Source of the DNA: Gryllus longicercus
Taxonomy: Eukaryota > Arthropoda > Insecta > Orthoptera > Gryllidae
Reading direction: 5' to 3'
NCBI GenBank assembly: GCA_038098605.1
Contig: JAZDUA010000322.1
Span: forward strand, 1,698,675-1,762,674
Length of the DNA stretch: 64,000 nt
Position 1 is the first letter of the stretch. Each line of letters begins with the position of its first letter. A program made the position numbers and the translations under genes. Shown here in pieces: positions 30,551-45,600 of the stretch. The notes below the pieces were generated by a model. That model saw only the letters and a program-made list of their open reading frames with translations, ran no database searches and was not told the origin of the DNA.

Positions 30551-33500
30551 TTGATGTGACGAAATTCAGACTGAGCCCTTTTAAGTCTCAGCATCCTGAA
30601 TCTTATTGTCAAATTTTACGTATTAATATCTTAAGAAGTTCTAAACTAAAATAAAAGTTACAAATGTATCTATATAAATAATCTACCATCTTCAGACTAA
30701 GCCCTGGAAGATTCCAACAGTCTGATACTTAATTAATACTACCTGTAACTTAAAATATGTAAAATTTACTAAGCTAGATGAAAAATTGACAAGAAAACTT
30801 ATCTCACCATTTATGTTAAATAATACAGACTGAGCCCAGTAATCCTAGCCTAATACAGCTTTTATCGCTAATATACATTTTTACCTCCAATAATAGTAAT
30901 AATGTTCATCTTGAAATTAATTTACATTTTTGAATTAACAAATTAGCAACTACTCCAACGCAGGTCTCACCAGCTCTCTTACAATAAAAAAAATTAACAA
31001 CTAACTATGATAAACTAAACTAATACACACTATTGAAATATTGTTTCATGTACTAATGTGACAATATTCAGACTGAGCCCCTATAGGTTTCACCAGCCTG
31101 AGTCTTATCGTCAAATACGATGTAATATAATCTTTAGTAGTAATAAACTAAAAAAAAAAATTACAAAAGTATCTATTTAAAAATCCAACATCTTCAGACT
31201 GAGACCTGGAAGGTTCCAACAGTCTGATACCTAATTCATACTACCTGTACACTTAAAAAATGTGAAATTTACTAAGCTAGATGAAAAATTAACAAGAAAA
31301 CATATTTCACCATTTATGTTAATTAATACAGACTGAGGCCAGTAAGTCCTAGCCTAATACAGATTTTATCTCTTATATACATTTTTACTTCCGATAATAG
31401 TAATAAATGTCATCTTAAAATTAATTTACATTTTTGAATTAACAAATTACGAACTATTCCCACACAGGTCTCACCAGCTCTCTTACAATTAAAAAAAATT
31501 AACAACTAACTATGATAAACTAAACTAATACAAACTATTGAAATATTGTTTTATGTACTAATGTGACAATATTCAGACTGAGCCCTTATAGGTTTCACCA
31601 GCCTGAGTCTTATCGTCAAATACGATGTAATTAATCTTAAGAAGGAATAAACTAAAAAAATAATTACAAAAGTATCTATTTAAATATCTAGCATCTTCAG
31701 ACTGAGACCTTGAAGGTTCCAACAGTCTGATACCTAATTCATACTACCTGTACACTTAAATTATGTAAAATTTACTAAGCTAGATGAAAAATTAACAAGA
31801 AAACATATCTCACCATTTATGTAAAATATTCCAGACTGAGCCCTGTAAGTCCTAGCTTAATACAGCTATTTTGTCTAATATACATTTTAACCTCCCATAA
31901 TTCTAATAAATAATCACCTGATAATTAATTTACATTTTCGAATTAACAAATTAGCAACTACTCTCAACTCGGTCATACTACTCTCTTACTCTTATAAAAA
32001 AATTAACCACTAACTGTGGTAAACTAAAATAATACAAACTATTGAAATATTGTTTTATGTACTAATGTGACAATATTCAGACTGAGCCCTTATAGGTTTC
32101 ACCAGCCTGAGTCTTATCATCAAATACCATGTAATTAAATCTTAAGAAGTAATAAACTAAAAAAAAAAATTACAAAAGTAGCTATTTAAATATCTAACAT
32201 CTTCAGACTGAGACCTGGAAGGTTCCAACAGTCCGATACCTAATTCATTCTATCTGTACACTTAAAATATTTAAAATTTACTAAGCTAGATGTAAAATTA
32301 ACAAAAAGACGTATCTCACCATTTATATTAAATAATCTAGAAACAGCCCATTAAGTCCTAGCCTAATACAGCTATTTTCTCTAATAAACATTTTAACCTC
32401 CCATATTGCTAATAAATAATCACCTGATAATTAATTTTTTATTTTTGAATTAACTGATCAGCAACTACTCCCACATTGTAATACTAGCTCTCTTACTATT
32501 ATAAAACAATTAACCACTAACTATGATAAACTACACTAATACAAACTATTGAAATATTGTTTTATGTACTAATGTGACAATATTCAGACTGAGCCCTTAT
32601 AGGTTTCACCAGCCTGAGTCTTATCGTCAAATACCATGTAATTAAATCTTAAGAAGTAATAAACTAAAAAGAAATTACAAAAGTAGCTATTTAAATATCT
32701 AACATCATCAGACTGAGACCTGGAAGGTTCCAACAGTCTGATACCTAATTCATATTACCTGTACACTTAAAATATGTAAAATTTACTAAGCTAAATGAAA
32801 AACTAACAAGCAAATTTATGTCACCATTTATGTTAAATAATCCAGACTGAGCCCTGTATGTGCTAGCCTAATACAGCTATTTTCTCTAATAAACATTTTA
32901 ACCTCCCATAATGCTAATAAATAATCACCTGATAATTAATTTTTTATTTTTGAATTAACTGATCAGCAACTACTCCCACATTGTAATACCAGCTCTCTTA
33001 CTATTATAAAACAATTAATCACTATGATAAACTACACTAATACAAACTATTGAAATATTGTTTTATGTACTAATGTGACAATAATTAGACTGAGCCCTTA
33101 TAGGTTTCACCAGCCTGAGTCTTATCGTCAAATACGATGTAATTAATCTTAAGAAGGAATAAACTAAAAAAATAATTACAAAAGTATCTATTTAAATATC
33201 TAGCATCTTCAGACTGAGACCTTGAAGATTCCAACAGTCTGATACCTAATTCATACTAACTGTACACTTAAATTATGTAAAATTTACTAAGCTAGATGAA
33301 AAATTAACAAGAAAACGTATCTCACCATTTATGTAAAATATTCCAGACTGAGCCCTGTAAGTCCTAGCTTAATACAGCTATATTGTCTAATATACATTTT
33401 AACCTCCCATAATTCTAATAAATAATCACCTGATAATTAATTTACATTTTTGAATTAACAAATTAGCAACTACTCTCAACTCGGTCATACTACTCTCTTA

Positions 33501-33589
33501 CTATTATAAAAAAATTAACCACTAACTATGATAAACTACACTAATACAAACTATTGAAATATTGTTTTATGTACTAATGTGACAATATT

Positions 33590-36500
33590 CAGACTGAGCC
33601 CTTATAGGTTTCACCAGCCTGAGTCTTATCGTCAATTACGATGTAATTAATCTTAAGAAGGAATAACCTAAAAAAATAATTACAAAAGTATCTATTTAAA
33701 TATCTAGCATCTTCAGACTGAGACCTGGAAGGTTCCAACAGTCTGATACCTAATTCATTCTATCTGTACACTTAAAATATTTAAAATTTACTAAGCTAGA
33801 TGAAAAATTAACAAAAAAACGTATCTCACCATTTATGTTAAATAATCTAGAATCAGCCCATTAAATCCAAGCCTAATACAGCTATTTTCTCTAATATACA
33901 TTATAACCTCCCATAATGCTAATAAATAATCACCTGATAATTAATTTTTTATTTTTTAATTAACTGATCAGCAACTACTCCCACATTGTAATACCAGCTC
34001 TGTTACTATTATAAAACAATTAACCACTAACTATGATAAACTACACTAATACAAACTATTGAAATATTGTTTTATGTACTAATGTGACAATATTCAGACT
34101 GAGCCCTTATAGGTTTCACCAGCCTGAATCTATCGTCAAATACGATGTAATTAATCTTAAGAAGGAACAAACTAAAAAAATTATTACAAAAGTATCTATT
34201 TAAATATCTAGCATCTTCAGACTGAGACCTTGAAGGTTCCAACAGTCTGATACCTAATTCATACTACCTGTACACTTAAATTATGTAAAATTTACTAAGC
34301 TAGATGAAAAATTAACAAGAAAACGTATCTCACCATTTATGTAAAATATTCCAGACTGCGCCCTGTAAGTCCTAGCTTAATACAGCTATTTTGTCTAATA
34401 TACATTTTAACCTCCCATAATTCTAATAAATAATCACCTGATAATTAATTTATTTTTTTGAATTAACAAATTAGCAACTACTCTCAACTCGGTCATACTA
34501 CTCACTTACTATTATAAAAAAATTAACCACTAACTATGGTAAACTAAACTAATACAAACTATTGAAATATTGTTTTATGTACTAATGTGACAATATTCAG
34601 ACTGAGCCCTTATAGGTTTCACCAGCCTGAGTCTTATCATCAAATACCATAAAATTAAATCTTAAGAAGTAATAAACTAAAAAAAAAATTACAAAAGTAG
34701 CTATTTAAATATCTAACATCTTCAGACTGAGACCTGGAAGGTTCCAACAGTCCGATACCTAATTCATTCTATCTGTACACTTAAAATATTTAAAATTTAC
34801 TAAGCTAGATGAAAAATTAACAAAAAGACGTATCTCACCATTTATGTTAAATAATCTAGAAACAGCCCATTAAGTCCTAGCCTAATACAGCTATTTTCTC
34901 TAATAAACATTTTAACCTCCCATAATGCTAATAAATAATCACCTGATAATTAATTTTTTATTTTTGAATTAACTGATAAGCAACTACTCCCACATTGTAA
35001 TACCAGCTCTCTTACTATTATAAAACAATTAACCACTAACTATGATAAACTACACTAATACAAACTATTGAAATATTGTTTTATGTACTAATGTTTCAAT
35101 ATTCAGACTGAGCCCTTATAGGTTTCACCAGCCTGAGTCTTATCGTCAAATACGATGTAATTAATCTTAAGAAGGAATAAACTAAAAAAATAATTACAAA
35201 AGTATCTATTTAAATATCTAGCATCTTCAGACTGAGACCTGGAAGGTTCCAACAGTCTGATACCTAATTCATTCTATCTGTACACTTAAAATATTTAAAA
35301 TTTACTAAGCTAGATGAAAAATTAACAAAAAAACGTATCTCACCATTTATGTTAAATAATCTAGAATCAGCCCATTAAATCCAAGCCTAATACAGCTATT
35401 TTCTCTAATATACATTATAAACCTCCCATAATGCTAATAAATAATCACCTGATAATTAATTTTTTATTTTTTAATTAACTGATCAGCAACTACTCCCACA
35501 TTGTAATACCAGCTCTCTTACTATTATAAAACAATTAACCACTAACTATGATAAACTACACTAATACAAACTATTGAAATATTGTTTTATGTACTAATGT
35601 GACAATATTCAGACTGAGCCCTTATAGGTTTCACCAGCCTGAATCTTATCGTCAAATACGATGTAATTAATCTTAAGAAGGAACAAACTAAAAAAATTAT
35701 TACAAAAGTATCTATTTAAATATCTAGCATCTTCAGACTGAGACCTTGAAGGTTCCAACAGTCTGATACCTAATTCATACTACCTGTACACTTAAATTAT
35801 GTAAAATTTACTAAGCTAGATGAAAAATTAACAAGAAAACGTATCTCACCATTTATGTAAAATATTCCAGACTGAGCCCTGTAAGTCCTAGCTTAATACA
35901 GCTATTTTGTCTAATATACATTTTAACCTCCCATAATTCTAATAAATAATCACCTGATAATTAATTTACATTTTTGAATTAACAAATTAGCAACTACTCT
36001 CAACTCGGTCATACTACTCTCTTACTATTATAAAAAAATTAACCACTAACTATGGTAAACTAAACTAATACAAACTATTGAAATATTGTTTTATGTACTA
36101 ATGTGACAATATTCAGACTGAGCCCTTATAGGTTTCACCAGCCTGAGTCTTATCATCAAATACCATAAAATTAAATCTTAAGAAGTAATAAACTAAAAAA
36201 AAAATTACAAAAGTAGCTATTTAAATATCTAACATCTTCAGACTGAGACCTGGAAGGTTCCAACAGTCCGATACCTAATTCATTCTATCTGTACACTTAA
36301 AATATTTAAAATTTACTAAGCTAGATGAAAAATTAACAAAAAGACGTATCTCACCATTTATGTTAAATAATCTAGAAACAGCCCATTAAGTCCTACCCTA
36401 ATACAGCTATTTTCTCTCATAAACATTTTAACCTCCCATAATGCTAATAAATAATCACCTGATAATTAATTTTTTTATTTTTGAATTAACTGATAAGCAA

Positions 36501-36621
36501 CTACTCCCACATTGTAATACCAGCTCTCTTACTATTATAAAACAATTAACCACTAACTATGATAAACTACACTAATACAAACTATTGAAATATTGTTTTA
36601 TATACTAATGTGACAATATTC
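33590..36621 (+). repeat. Two adjacent ~1.5-kb second-order units within the satellite
   Basis: 33590-35104 and 35104-36621 each contain three 505-bp units with the same order of variants (D types 1, 2, 1, then C types TCTAGAATCAGCCC, TTCCAGACTG, TCTAGAAACAGCCC). They are nearly identical to each other. A second such pair lies at about 57250-60270, where ATCATCAAAAACCATG recurs about 1508 bp apart (57306, 58814). Confidence 0.8.
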
Positions 36622-39600
36622 AGACTGAGCCCTTATAGGTTTCACCGGCCTGAGTCTTATCGTCAAATACGATGTAATTAATCTTAAGAAGGAATAAACT
36701 AAAAAAATAATTACAAAAGTATCTATTTAAATATCTAGCATCTTCAGACTGAGACCTGGAACGTTCCAACAGTCTGATACCTAATTCATTCTATCTGTAC
36801 ACTTAAAATATGTAAAATTTACTAAGCTAGATGAAAAATTAACAAGAAAAATTATGTCACCATTTATGTTAAATAATCCAGACTGAGTCCTGTAAGTCCT
36901 AGCCTAGAACAGCTATATTCTCTAATATACATTTTAACCTCCCATAATGCTAATAAATAATCACCTGATAACTAAGTTTTTATTTTTGAATTAACTGATC
37001 ATCAACTACTCCCACCCTGGTCATACCAGCTCTCTTACTATTATAAAACAATTAACCACTAACTATGATAAACTACACTAATACAAACTATTGGAATATT
37101 GTTTTATGTACTAATGAGACACTATTCAGACTTAGCCCTTATAGGTTTCACCAGCCTGAGTCTTATCGTCAAATACGATGTAATTAATCTTAAGAAGTAA
37201 TAAACTAAAAAGAGAATTACAAAAGTATCTATTTAAATATCTAGCATCTTCAGACTGAGACCTTGAAGGTTCCAACAGTCTAATACCTAATTCATTCTAC
37301 CTGTAGACTTAAAATATGTAAAATTTACTCAGCTAGATGAAAATTTAACAAGAAAATGTATCTCACCATTTAAGTAAAATAATCCAGACTGATCCCGGTA
37401 AGTCCTAGCCTAAAACAGCTATTTTCTCTAATATACATTATAACCTCCCATAATGGTAATAAATAATCACCTGATAATTAATTTACATTTTTGAATTAAC
37501 AAATTAGCAACTACTCTCACCTCGGTCATACTACTCTCTTACTATTATAAAAAAATTAACCACTAACTATGGTAAACTAAACTAATACAAACTATTGAAA
37601 TATTGTTTTATGTACTAATGTGACAATATTCAGACTGAGCCCTTATAGGTTTCACCAGCCTGAGTCTTATCATCAAATACCATAAAATTAAATCTTAAGA
37701 AGTAATAAACTAAAAAAAAAATTACAAAAGTAGCTATTTAAATATCTAACAATTCAGACTGAGACCTGGAAGGTTCCAACAGTCCGATACCTAATTCATT
37801 CTATCTGTACACTTAAAATATTTAAAATTTACTAAGCTTGATGAAAAATTAACAAAAAGACGTATCTCACCATTTATGTTAAATAATCTAGAAACAGCCC
37901 ATTAAGTCCTAGCCTAATACAGCTATTTTCTCTAATAAACATTTTAACCTCCCATAATGCTAATAAATAATCACCTGATAATTAATTTTTTATTTTTGAA
38001 TTAACTGATAAGCAACTACTCCCACATTGTAATACCAGCTCTCTTACTATTATAAAACAATTAACCACTATGATAAACTACACTAATACAAACTATTGAA
38101 ATATTGTTTTATGTACTAATGTGACAATATTCAGACAGAGCCCTTATAGGTTTCACCAGCCTGAGTCTTATCGTCAAATACCATGTAAATTAATCTTAAG
38201 AAGTAATAAACTAAAAAAAACGATTACAAAAGTATCTATTTAAATATCTAGCATCTTAAGACTGAGACCCTGAAGGTTCCAACAGTCTCATACCTAATTC
38301 ATATTACATGTGCACTTAAAATATGTAAAATTTACTAAGCTAGATGAAAAATTAACAAGAAAACTTATGTCACCATTTATGTTAAATAATCCAGACTGAG
38401 CCCTGTAAGTCCTAGCCTAAAACAGCTATATTCTCTAATATATATTTTAACCTCCCATAATGCTAATAAATAATCACCTGATAACTAAGTTTTTATTTTT
38501 GAATTAACTGATCATCAACTACTCCCACCCTGGTCATACCAGCTCTCTTACTATTATAAAACAATTAACCACTAACTATGGTAAACTAAACTAATACAAA
38601 CTATTGGAATATTGTTTTATGTACTAATGAGACACTATTCAGACTTAGCCCTTATAGGTTTCACCAGCCTGAGTCTTATCGTCAAATACGATGTAATATA
38701 ATCTTTAGTAGTAATAAACTAAAAAAAAAAATTACAAAAGTATCTATTTAAAAATCCAACATCTTCAGACTGAGACCTGGAAGGTTCCAACAGTCTGATA
38801 CCTAATTCATACTACCTGTACACTTAAAAAATGTGAAATTTACTAAGCTAGATGAAAAATTAACAAGAAAACATATTTCACCATTTATGTTAATTAATAC
38901 AGACTGAGGCCAGTAAGTCCTAGCCTAATACAGATTTTATCTCTTATATACATTTTTACTTCCGATAATAGTAATAAATGTCATCTTAAAATTAATTTAC
39001 ATTTTTGAATTAACAAATTACGAACTATTCCCACACAGGTCTCACCAGCTCTCTTACAATTAAAAAAAATTAACAACTAACTATGATAAACTAAACTAAT
39101 ACAAACTATTGAAATATTGTTTTATGTACTAATGAGACACTATTCAGACTTAGCCCTTATAGGTTTCACCAGCCTGAGTCTTATCGTCAAATACGATGTA
39201 ATTAATCTTAAGAAGTAATAAACTAAAAAGAGAATTACAAAAGTATCTATTTAAATATCTAGCATCTTCAGACTGAGACCTTGAAGGTTCCAACAGTCTA
39301 ATACCTAATTCATTCTACCTGTAGACTTAAAATATGTAAAATTTACTCAGCTAGATGAAAATTTAACAAGAAAATGTATCTCACCATTTAAGTAAAATAA
39401 TCCAGACTGATCCCGGTAAGTCCTAGACTAAAACAGCTATTTTCTCTAATATACATTATAACCTCCCATAATGGTAATAAATAATCACCTGATAATTAAT
39501 TTACATTTTTGAATTAACAAATTAGCAACTACTCTCACCTCGGTCATACTACTCTCTTACTATTATAAAAAAATTAACCACTAACTATGGTAAACTAAAC

Positions 39601-42600
39601 TAATACAAACTATTGAAATATTGTTTTATGTACTAATGTGACAATATTCAGACTGAGCCCTTATAGGTTTCACCAGCCTGAGTCTTATCATCAAATACCA
39701 TAAAATTAAATCTTAAGAAGTAATAAACTAAAAAAAAAATTACAAAAGTAGCTATTTAAATATCTAACATCTTCAGACTGAGACCTGGAAGGTTCCAACA
39801 GTCCGATACCTAATTCATTCTATCTGTACACTTAAAATATTTAAAATTTACTAAGCTAGATGAAAAATTAACAAAAAGACGTATCTCACCATTTATGTTA
39901 AATAATCTAGAAACAGCCCATTAAGTCCTAGCCTAATACAGCTATTTTCTCTAATATACATTATAACCTCCCATAATGCTAATAAATAATCACCTCATAA
40001 TTAATTTTTTATTTTTGAATTAACTGATCAGCAACTACTCCCACATTGTAATACCAGCTCTTTTACTATTATAAAACAATTAACCACTAACTATGATAAA
40101 CTACACTAATACAAACTATTGAAATATTGTTTGTGACAATATGACAATGTGACAATATTCAGACTGAGCCCTTATAGGTATTACCAGCCTGAGTCTTATC
40201 GTCAACTAACATGTAATTAAATCTTAAGAAGTAATAAACTAAAAAAAAATTACAAAAGTAGATATTTAAATATCTAACATCTTCAGACTGAGACCTGGAA
40301 GGTTCCAACAGTCTGATACCTAATTCATATTACCTGTACACTTAAAATATGTAAAATTTACTAAGCTAGATGAAAAATTAAGCAAGCAAATTTATGTCAC
40401 CATTTATGTTCAATAATCCAGACTGAGCCCTGTATGTGCTAGCCTAATACAGCTATTTTCTCTAATAAACATTTTAACCTCCCATAATGCTAATAAATAA
40501 TCACCTGATAATTAATTTTTATTTTTTGAATTAACTGATCAGCAACTACTCCCACAAATACCAGCTCTCTTACTATTATAAAACAAGTAACCACTAATTA
40601 TGATAAACTACACTAATACAAACTATTGAAGTATTGTTTTATGTACTAATGTGACAATATTCAGACTGAGCCCTTATAGGTTTCACCAGCCTGAGTCTTA
40701 TCAAAAATACCATGTAATTAAATCTTAAGAAGTAATAAACTAAAAAAAAAATACAAAAGTAGCTTTTTAAATATCTAACATCTTCAGACTGAGACCTGGA
40801 AGGTTCCAACAGTCCGATACCTAATTCAATCTATCTGTACACTTAAAATAATTAAAATTTACTAAGCTAGATGAAAAATTAACAAAAAGATGTATCTCAC
40901 CATTTATGTTAAATAATCCAGTCTGAGCCCTGTATGTGCTACCCTAATACAGCTATTTTCTCTAATAAACATTTTAACCTCCCATATGCTAATAAATAAT
41001 CACCTGATATTAATTTTTTATTTTTGAATTAACTGATCAGCAACTACTCCCACATTGTAATACCAGCTCTCTTACTATTATAAAACAATTAATCACTATG
41101 ATAAACTACACTAATACAAACTATTGAAATATTGTTTTATGTACTAATGTGACAATAATTAGACTGAGCCCTTATAGGTTTCACCAGCCTGAGTCTTATC
41201 GTCAAATACGATGTAATTAATCTTAAGAAGGAATAAACTAAAAAAATAATTACAAAAGTATCTATTTAAATATCTAGCATCTTCAGACTGAGACCTTGAA
41301 GGTTCCAACAGTCTGATACCTAATCATACTACCTGTACACTTAAATTATGTAAAATTTACTAAGCTAGATGAAAAATTAACAAGAAAACGTATCTCACCA
41401 TTTATGTAAAATATTCCAGACTGAGCCCTGTAAGTTCTAGCTTAATACAGCTATATTGTCTAATATACATTTTAACCTCCCATAATTCTAATAAATAATC
41501 ACCTGATATTTAATTTACATTTTTGAATTAACAAATTAGCAACTACTCTCAACTCGGTCATACTACTCTCTTACTATTATAAAAAAATTAACCACTAACT
41601 ATGATAAACTACACTAATACAAACTATTGAAATATTGTTTTATGTACTAATGTGACAATATTCATACTGAGCCCTTATAGGTTTCACCAGCCTGAGTCGT
41701 ATCGTCAAATACCATGTAATTTAATCTTAAGAAGTAATAAACTAAAAAAAGAATTACAAAAGTATCTATTTAAATATCTAGCATCTTCAGACTGAGACCT
41801 GGAAGGTTCCAACAGTCTGATACCTAATTCATTCTACCTGTACACTTAAAATATGTAAAATTTACTAAGCTAGATGATAAATTACAAGAAAATGTATCTC
41901 ACCATTTAAGTAAAATAATCCAGACTGATCCCGGTATCTCCTAGCCTAAATCAGCTATTTTCTCTAATATACATTATAACCTCCCATAATGGTAATAAAA
42001 AATCACCTGATAATTAATTTACATTTTTGAATTAACAAATTGGCAACTACTCTCACCTCGGTCATACTACTCTCTTACTATAATAAAAAAATTAACCACT
42101 AACTATGGTAAACTAAACTAATACAAACTATTGGAATATTGTTTTATGTACTAATGAGACACTATTCAGACAGAGCCCTTATAGGTTTCACCAGCCTGAG
42201 TCTTATCGTCAAATACCATGTAATTAAATCTTAAGAAGTAATAAACTAAAAAAAAATTACAAAAGTAGCTCTTTAAATATCTAACATCTCAGACTGAGAC
42301 CTGGAAGGTTCCAACAGTCTGATACCTAATTCATATTACCTGTACACTTAAAATATGTAAATTTTACTAAGCTAGATGAAAAATTAACAAGCAAATTTAT
42401 GTCACCATTTATGTTAAATAATCCAGACTGAGCACTGTATGTGCTAGCCTAATACAGCTATTTTCTCTAATAACATTCTAACCTCCCATAATGCTAATAA
42501 ATAATCACCTGATAATTATTTTTTTAGTTTGAATTAACTGATCAGCAAACTACTCCCACATTGTAATACCAGCTCTCTTACTATTAAAAAACAATTAACC

Positions 42601-45600
42601 ACTAACTATGATAAACTACACTAATACAAACTATTGAAATATTGTTTTATGTACTAATGTGACAATATTCAGACTGAGCCCTTATAGGTTTCACCAGCCT
42701 AGTCTTATCGTCAAATACGATGTAATTAATCTTAAGAAGGAATAAACTAAAAAATAATAAAAAAATAATACAAAAAGTATCTATTTCAATATCTAGCATC
42801 TTCAGACTGAGACCTGGAAGGTTCCAACAGTCTGATACCTAATTCATTCTATCCGTACACTTAAAATATTTAAAATTTACTAAGCTAGATGAAAAATTAA
42901 CAAAAAAATGTATCTCACCATTTATGTAAAATAATCTAGAATCAGCCCCATTAAGTCCTAGCCTAATACAGCTATTTTCTCTAATAAACATTTTAACCTC
43001 CCATAATGCTAATAAATAATCACCTGATAATTAATTTTTTATTTTTGAATTAACTGATCAGCAACTACTCCCACAAATACCATCTCTCTTACTATTATAA
43101 ACAATTAACCACTAATTATGATAAACTACACTAATACAAACTATTGAAATATTGTATTATGTACTAATGTGACAATATTCAGACTGAGCCCTTATAGGTT
43201 TCACCCGCCTGAGTCTTATCGTCAAATACGATGTAATTAATCTTAAGAAGGAATAAACTAAAAAAATAATTACAAAAGTATCTATTTAAATATCTAGCAT
43301 GTTCAGACTGAGATCTGGAAGGTTCCAACAGTCTGATACCTAATTCATTCTACCTGTAGACTTAAAATATATAAAATTTACTCAGCTAGATGAAAATTTA
43401 ACAAGAAAATGTATCTCACCATTAAAGTAAAATAATCCAGACTGATCCCGGTAAGTCCTAGCCTAAATCAGCTATTTTCTCTAATATACATTATAACCTC
43501 CCCTAATGGTAATAAATAATCACCTGATAATTAATTTACATTTTTGAATTAACAAATTAGCAACTACTCTCACCTCGGTCATACTACTCTCTTACTATTA
43601 TAAAAAAATTAACCACTAACTATAGTAAACTAAACTAATACAAACTATTGAAATATTGTTTTATGTACTAATGTGACAATATTCAGACTGAGCCCTTATA
43701 GGTTTCACAGCCTGAGTCTTATCATCAAATACCATGCAATTAAATCTTAAGAAGTAAATAAACTAAAAAAAAAATTACAAAAGTAGCTATTTAAATATCT
43801 AACATCTTCAGACTGAGACCTGGAAGGTTCGAACAGTCCGATACCTAATTCATTCTATCTGTACACTTAAAATATTTAAAATTTACTAAGCTAGATGTAA
43901 AATTAACAAAAAGACGTATCTCACCATTTATATTAAATAATCTAGAAACAGCCCATTAAGTCCTAGCCTAATACAGCTATTTTCTCTAATAAACATTTTA
44001 ACCTCCCATATTGCTAATAAATAATCACCTGATAATTAATTTTTTATTTTGAATTAACTGATCAGCAACTAGTCCCACATTGTAATACTAGCTCTCTTAC
44101 TATTATAAAACAATTAACCACTAACTATGATAAACTACACTAATACAAACTATTGAAATATTGTTTTATGTACTATGTGACAATATTCAGACTGAGCCCT
44201 TATAGGTTTCACCAGCCTGAGTCTTATCGTCAAATACCATGTAATTAAATCTTAAGAAGTAATAAACTAAAAGAAATTACAAAAGTAGCTATTTAAATAT
44301 CTAACATCATCAGACTGAGACCTGGAAGGTTCCAACAGTCTGATACCTAATTCATATTACCTGTACACTTAAAATATGTAAAATTTACTAAGCTAATGAA
44401 AAACTAACAAGCAAATTTATGTCACCATTTATGTTAAATAATCCAGACTGAGCCCTGTATGTGCTAGCCTAATACAGCTATTTTCTCTAATAAACATTCT
44501 AACCTCCCATAATGCTAATAAATAATCACCTGATAATTATTTTTTAGTTTTGAATTAACTGATCAGCAACTACTCCCACATTGTAATACCAGCTCTCTTA
44601 CTATTAAAAAACAATTAACCACTAACTATGATAAACTACACTAATACAAACTATTGAAATATTGTTTTATATACTAATGTGACAATATTCAGACTGAGCC
44701 CTTATAGTTTCACCAGCCTGAGACTTATCGTCAAATACGATGTAATTAATCTTAAGAAGGAATAAACTAAAAAAATAATTACAAAAGTATCTATTTAAAT
44801 ATCTAGCATCTTCAGACTGAGACCTGGAACGTTCCAACAGTCTGATACCTAATTCATTCTATCTGTACACTTAAAATATGTAAAATTTACTAAGCTAGAT
44901 GAAAAATTAACAAGAAAACTTATGTCACCATTTATGTTAAATATCCAGACTGAGCCCTGTAAGTCCTAGCCTAAAACAGCTATATTCTCTAATATACATT
45001 TTAACCTCCCATAATGCTAATAAATAATCACCTGATAACTAAGTTTTTATTTTTGAATTAACTGATCATCAACTACTCCACCCTGGTCATACCAGCTCTC
45101 TTACTATTATAAAACAATTAACCACTAACTATGGTAAACTAAACTAATACAAACTATTGAAATATTGTTTTATGTACTAATGTGACAATATTCAGACTGA
45201 GCCCTTATAGGTTTCACCAGCCTGAGTCTTATCGTCAAATACGATGTAATTAATCTTAAGAAGGAATAAACTAAAAAAATAATTACAAAAGTATCTATTT
45301 AAATATCTAGCATCTTCAGACTGAGACCTGGAAGGTTCCAACAGTCTGATACCTAATTCATTCTATCTGTACACTTAAATATTTAAAATTTACTAAGCTA
45401 GATGAAAAATTAACAAAAAAACGTATCTCACCATTTATGTTAAATAATCTAGAATCAGCCCATTAATCCAAGCCTAATACAGCTATTTTCTCTAATATAC
45501 ATTATAAACCTCCCATAATCCTAATAAATAATCACCTGATAATTAATATTTTATTTTTTAATTAACTGATCATAACTACTCCCACATTGTAATACCAGCT

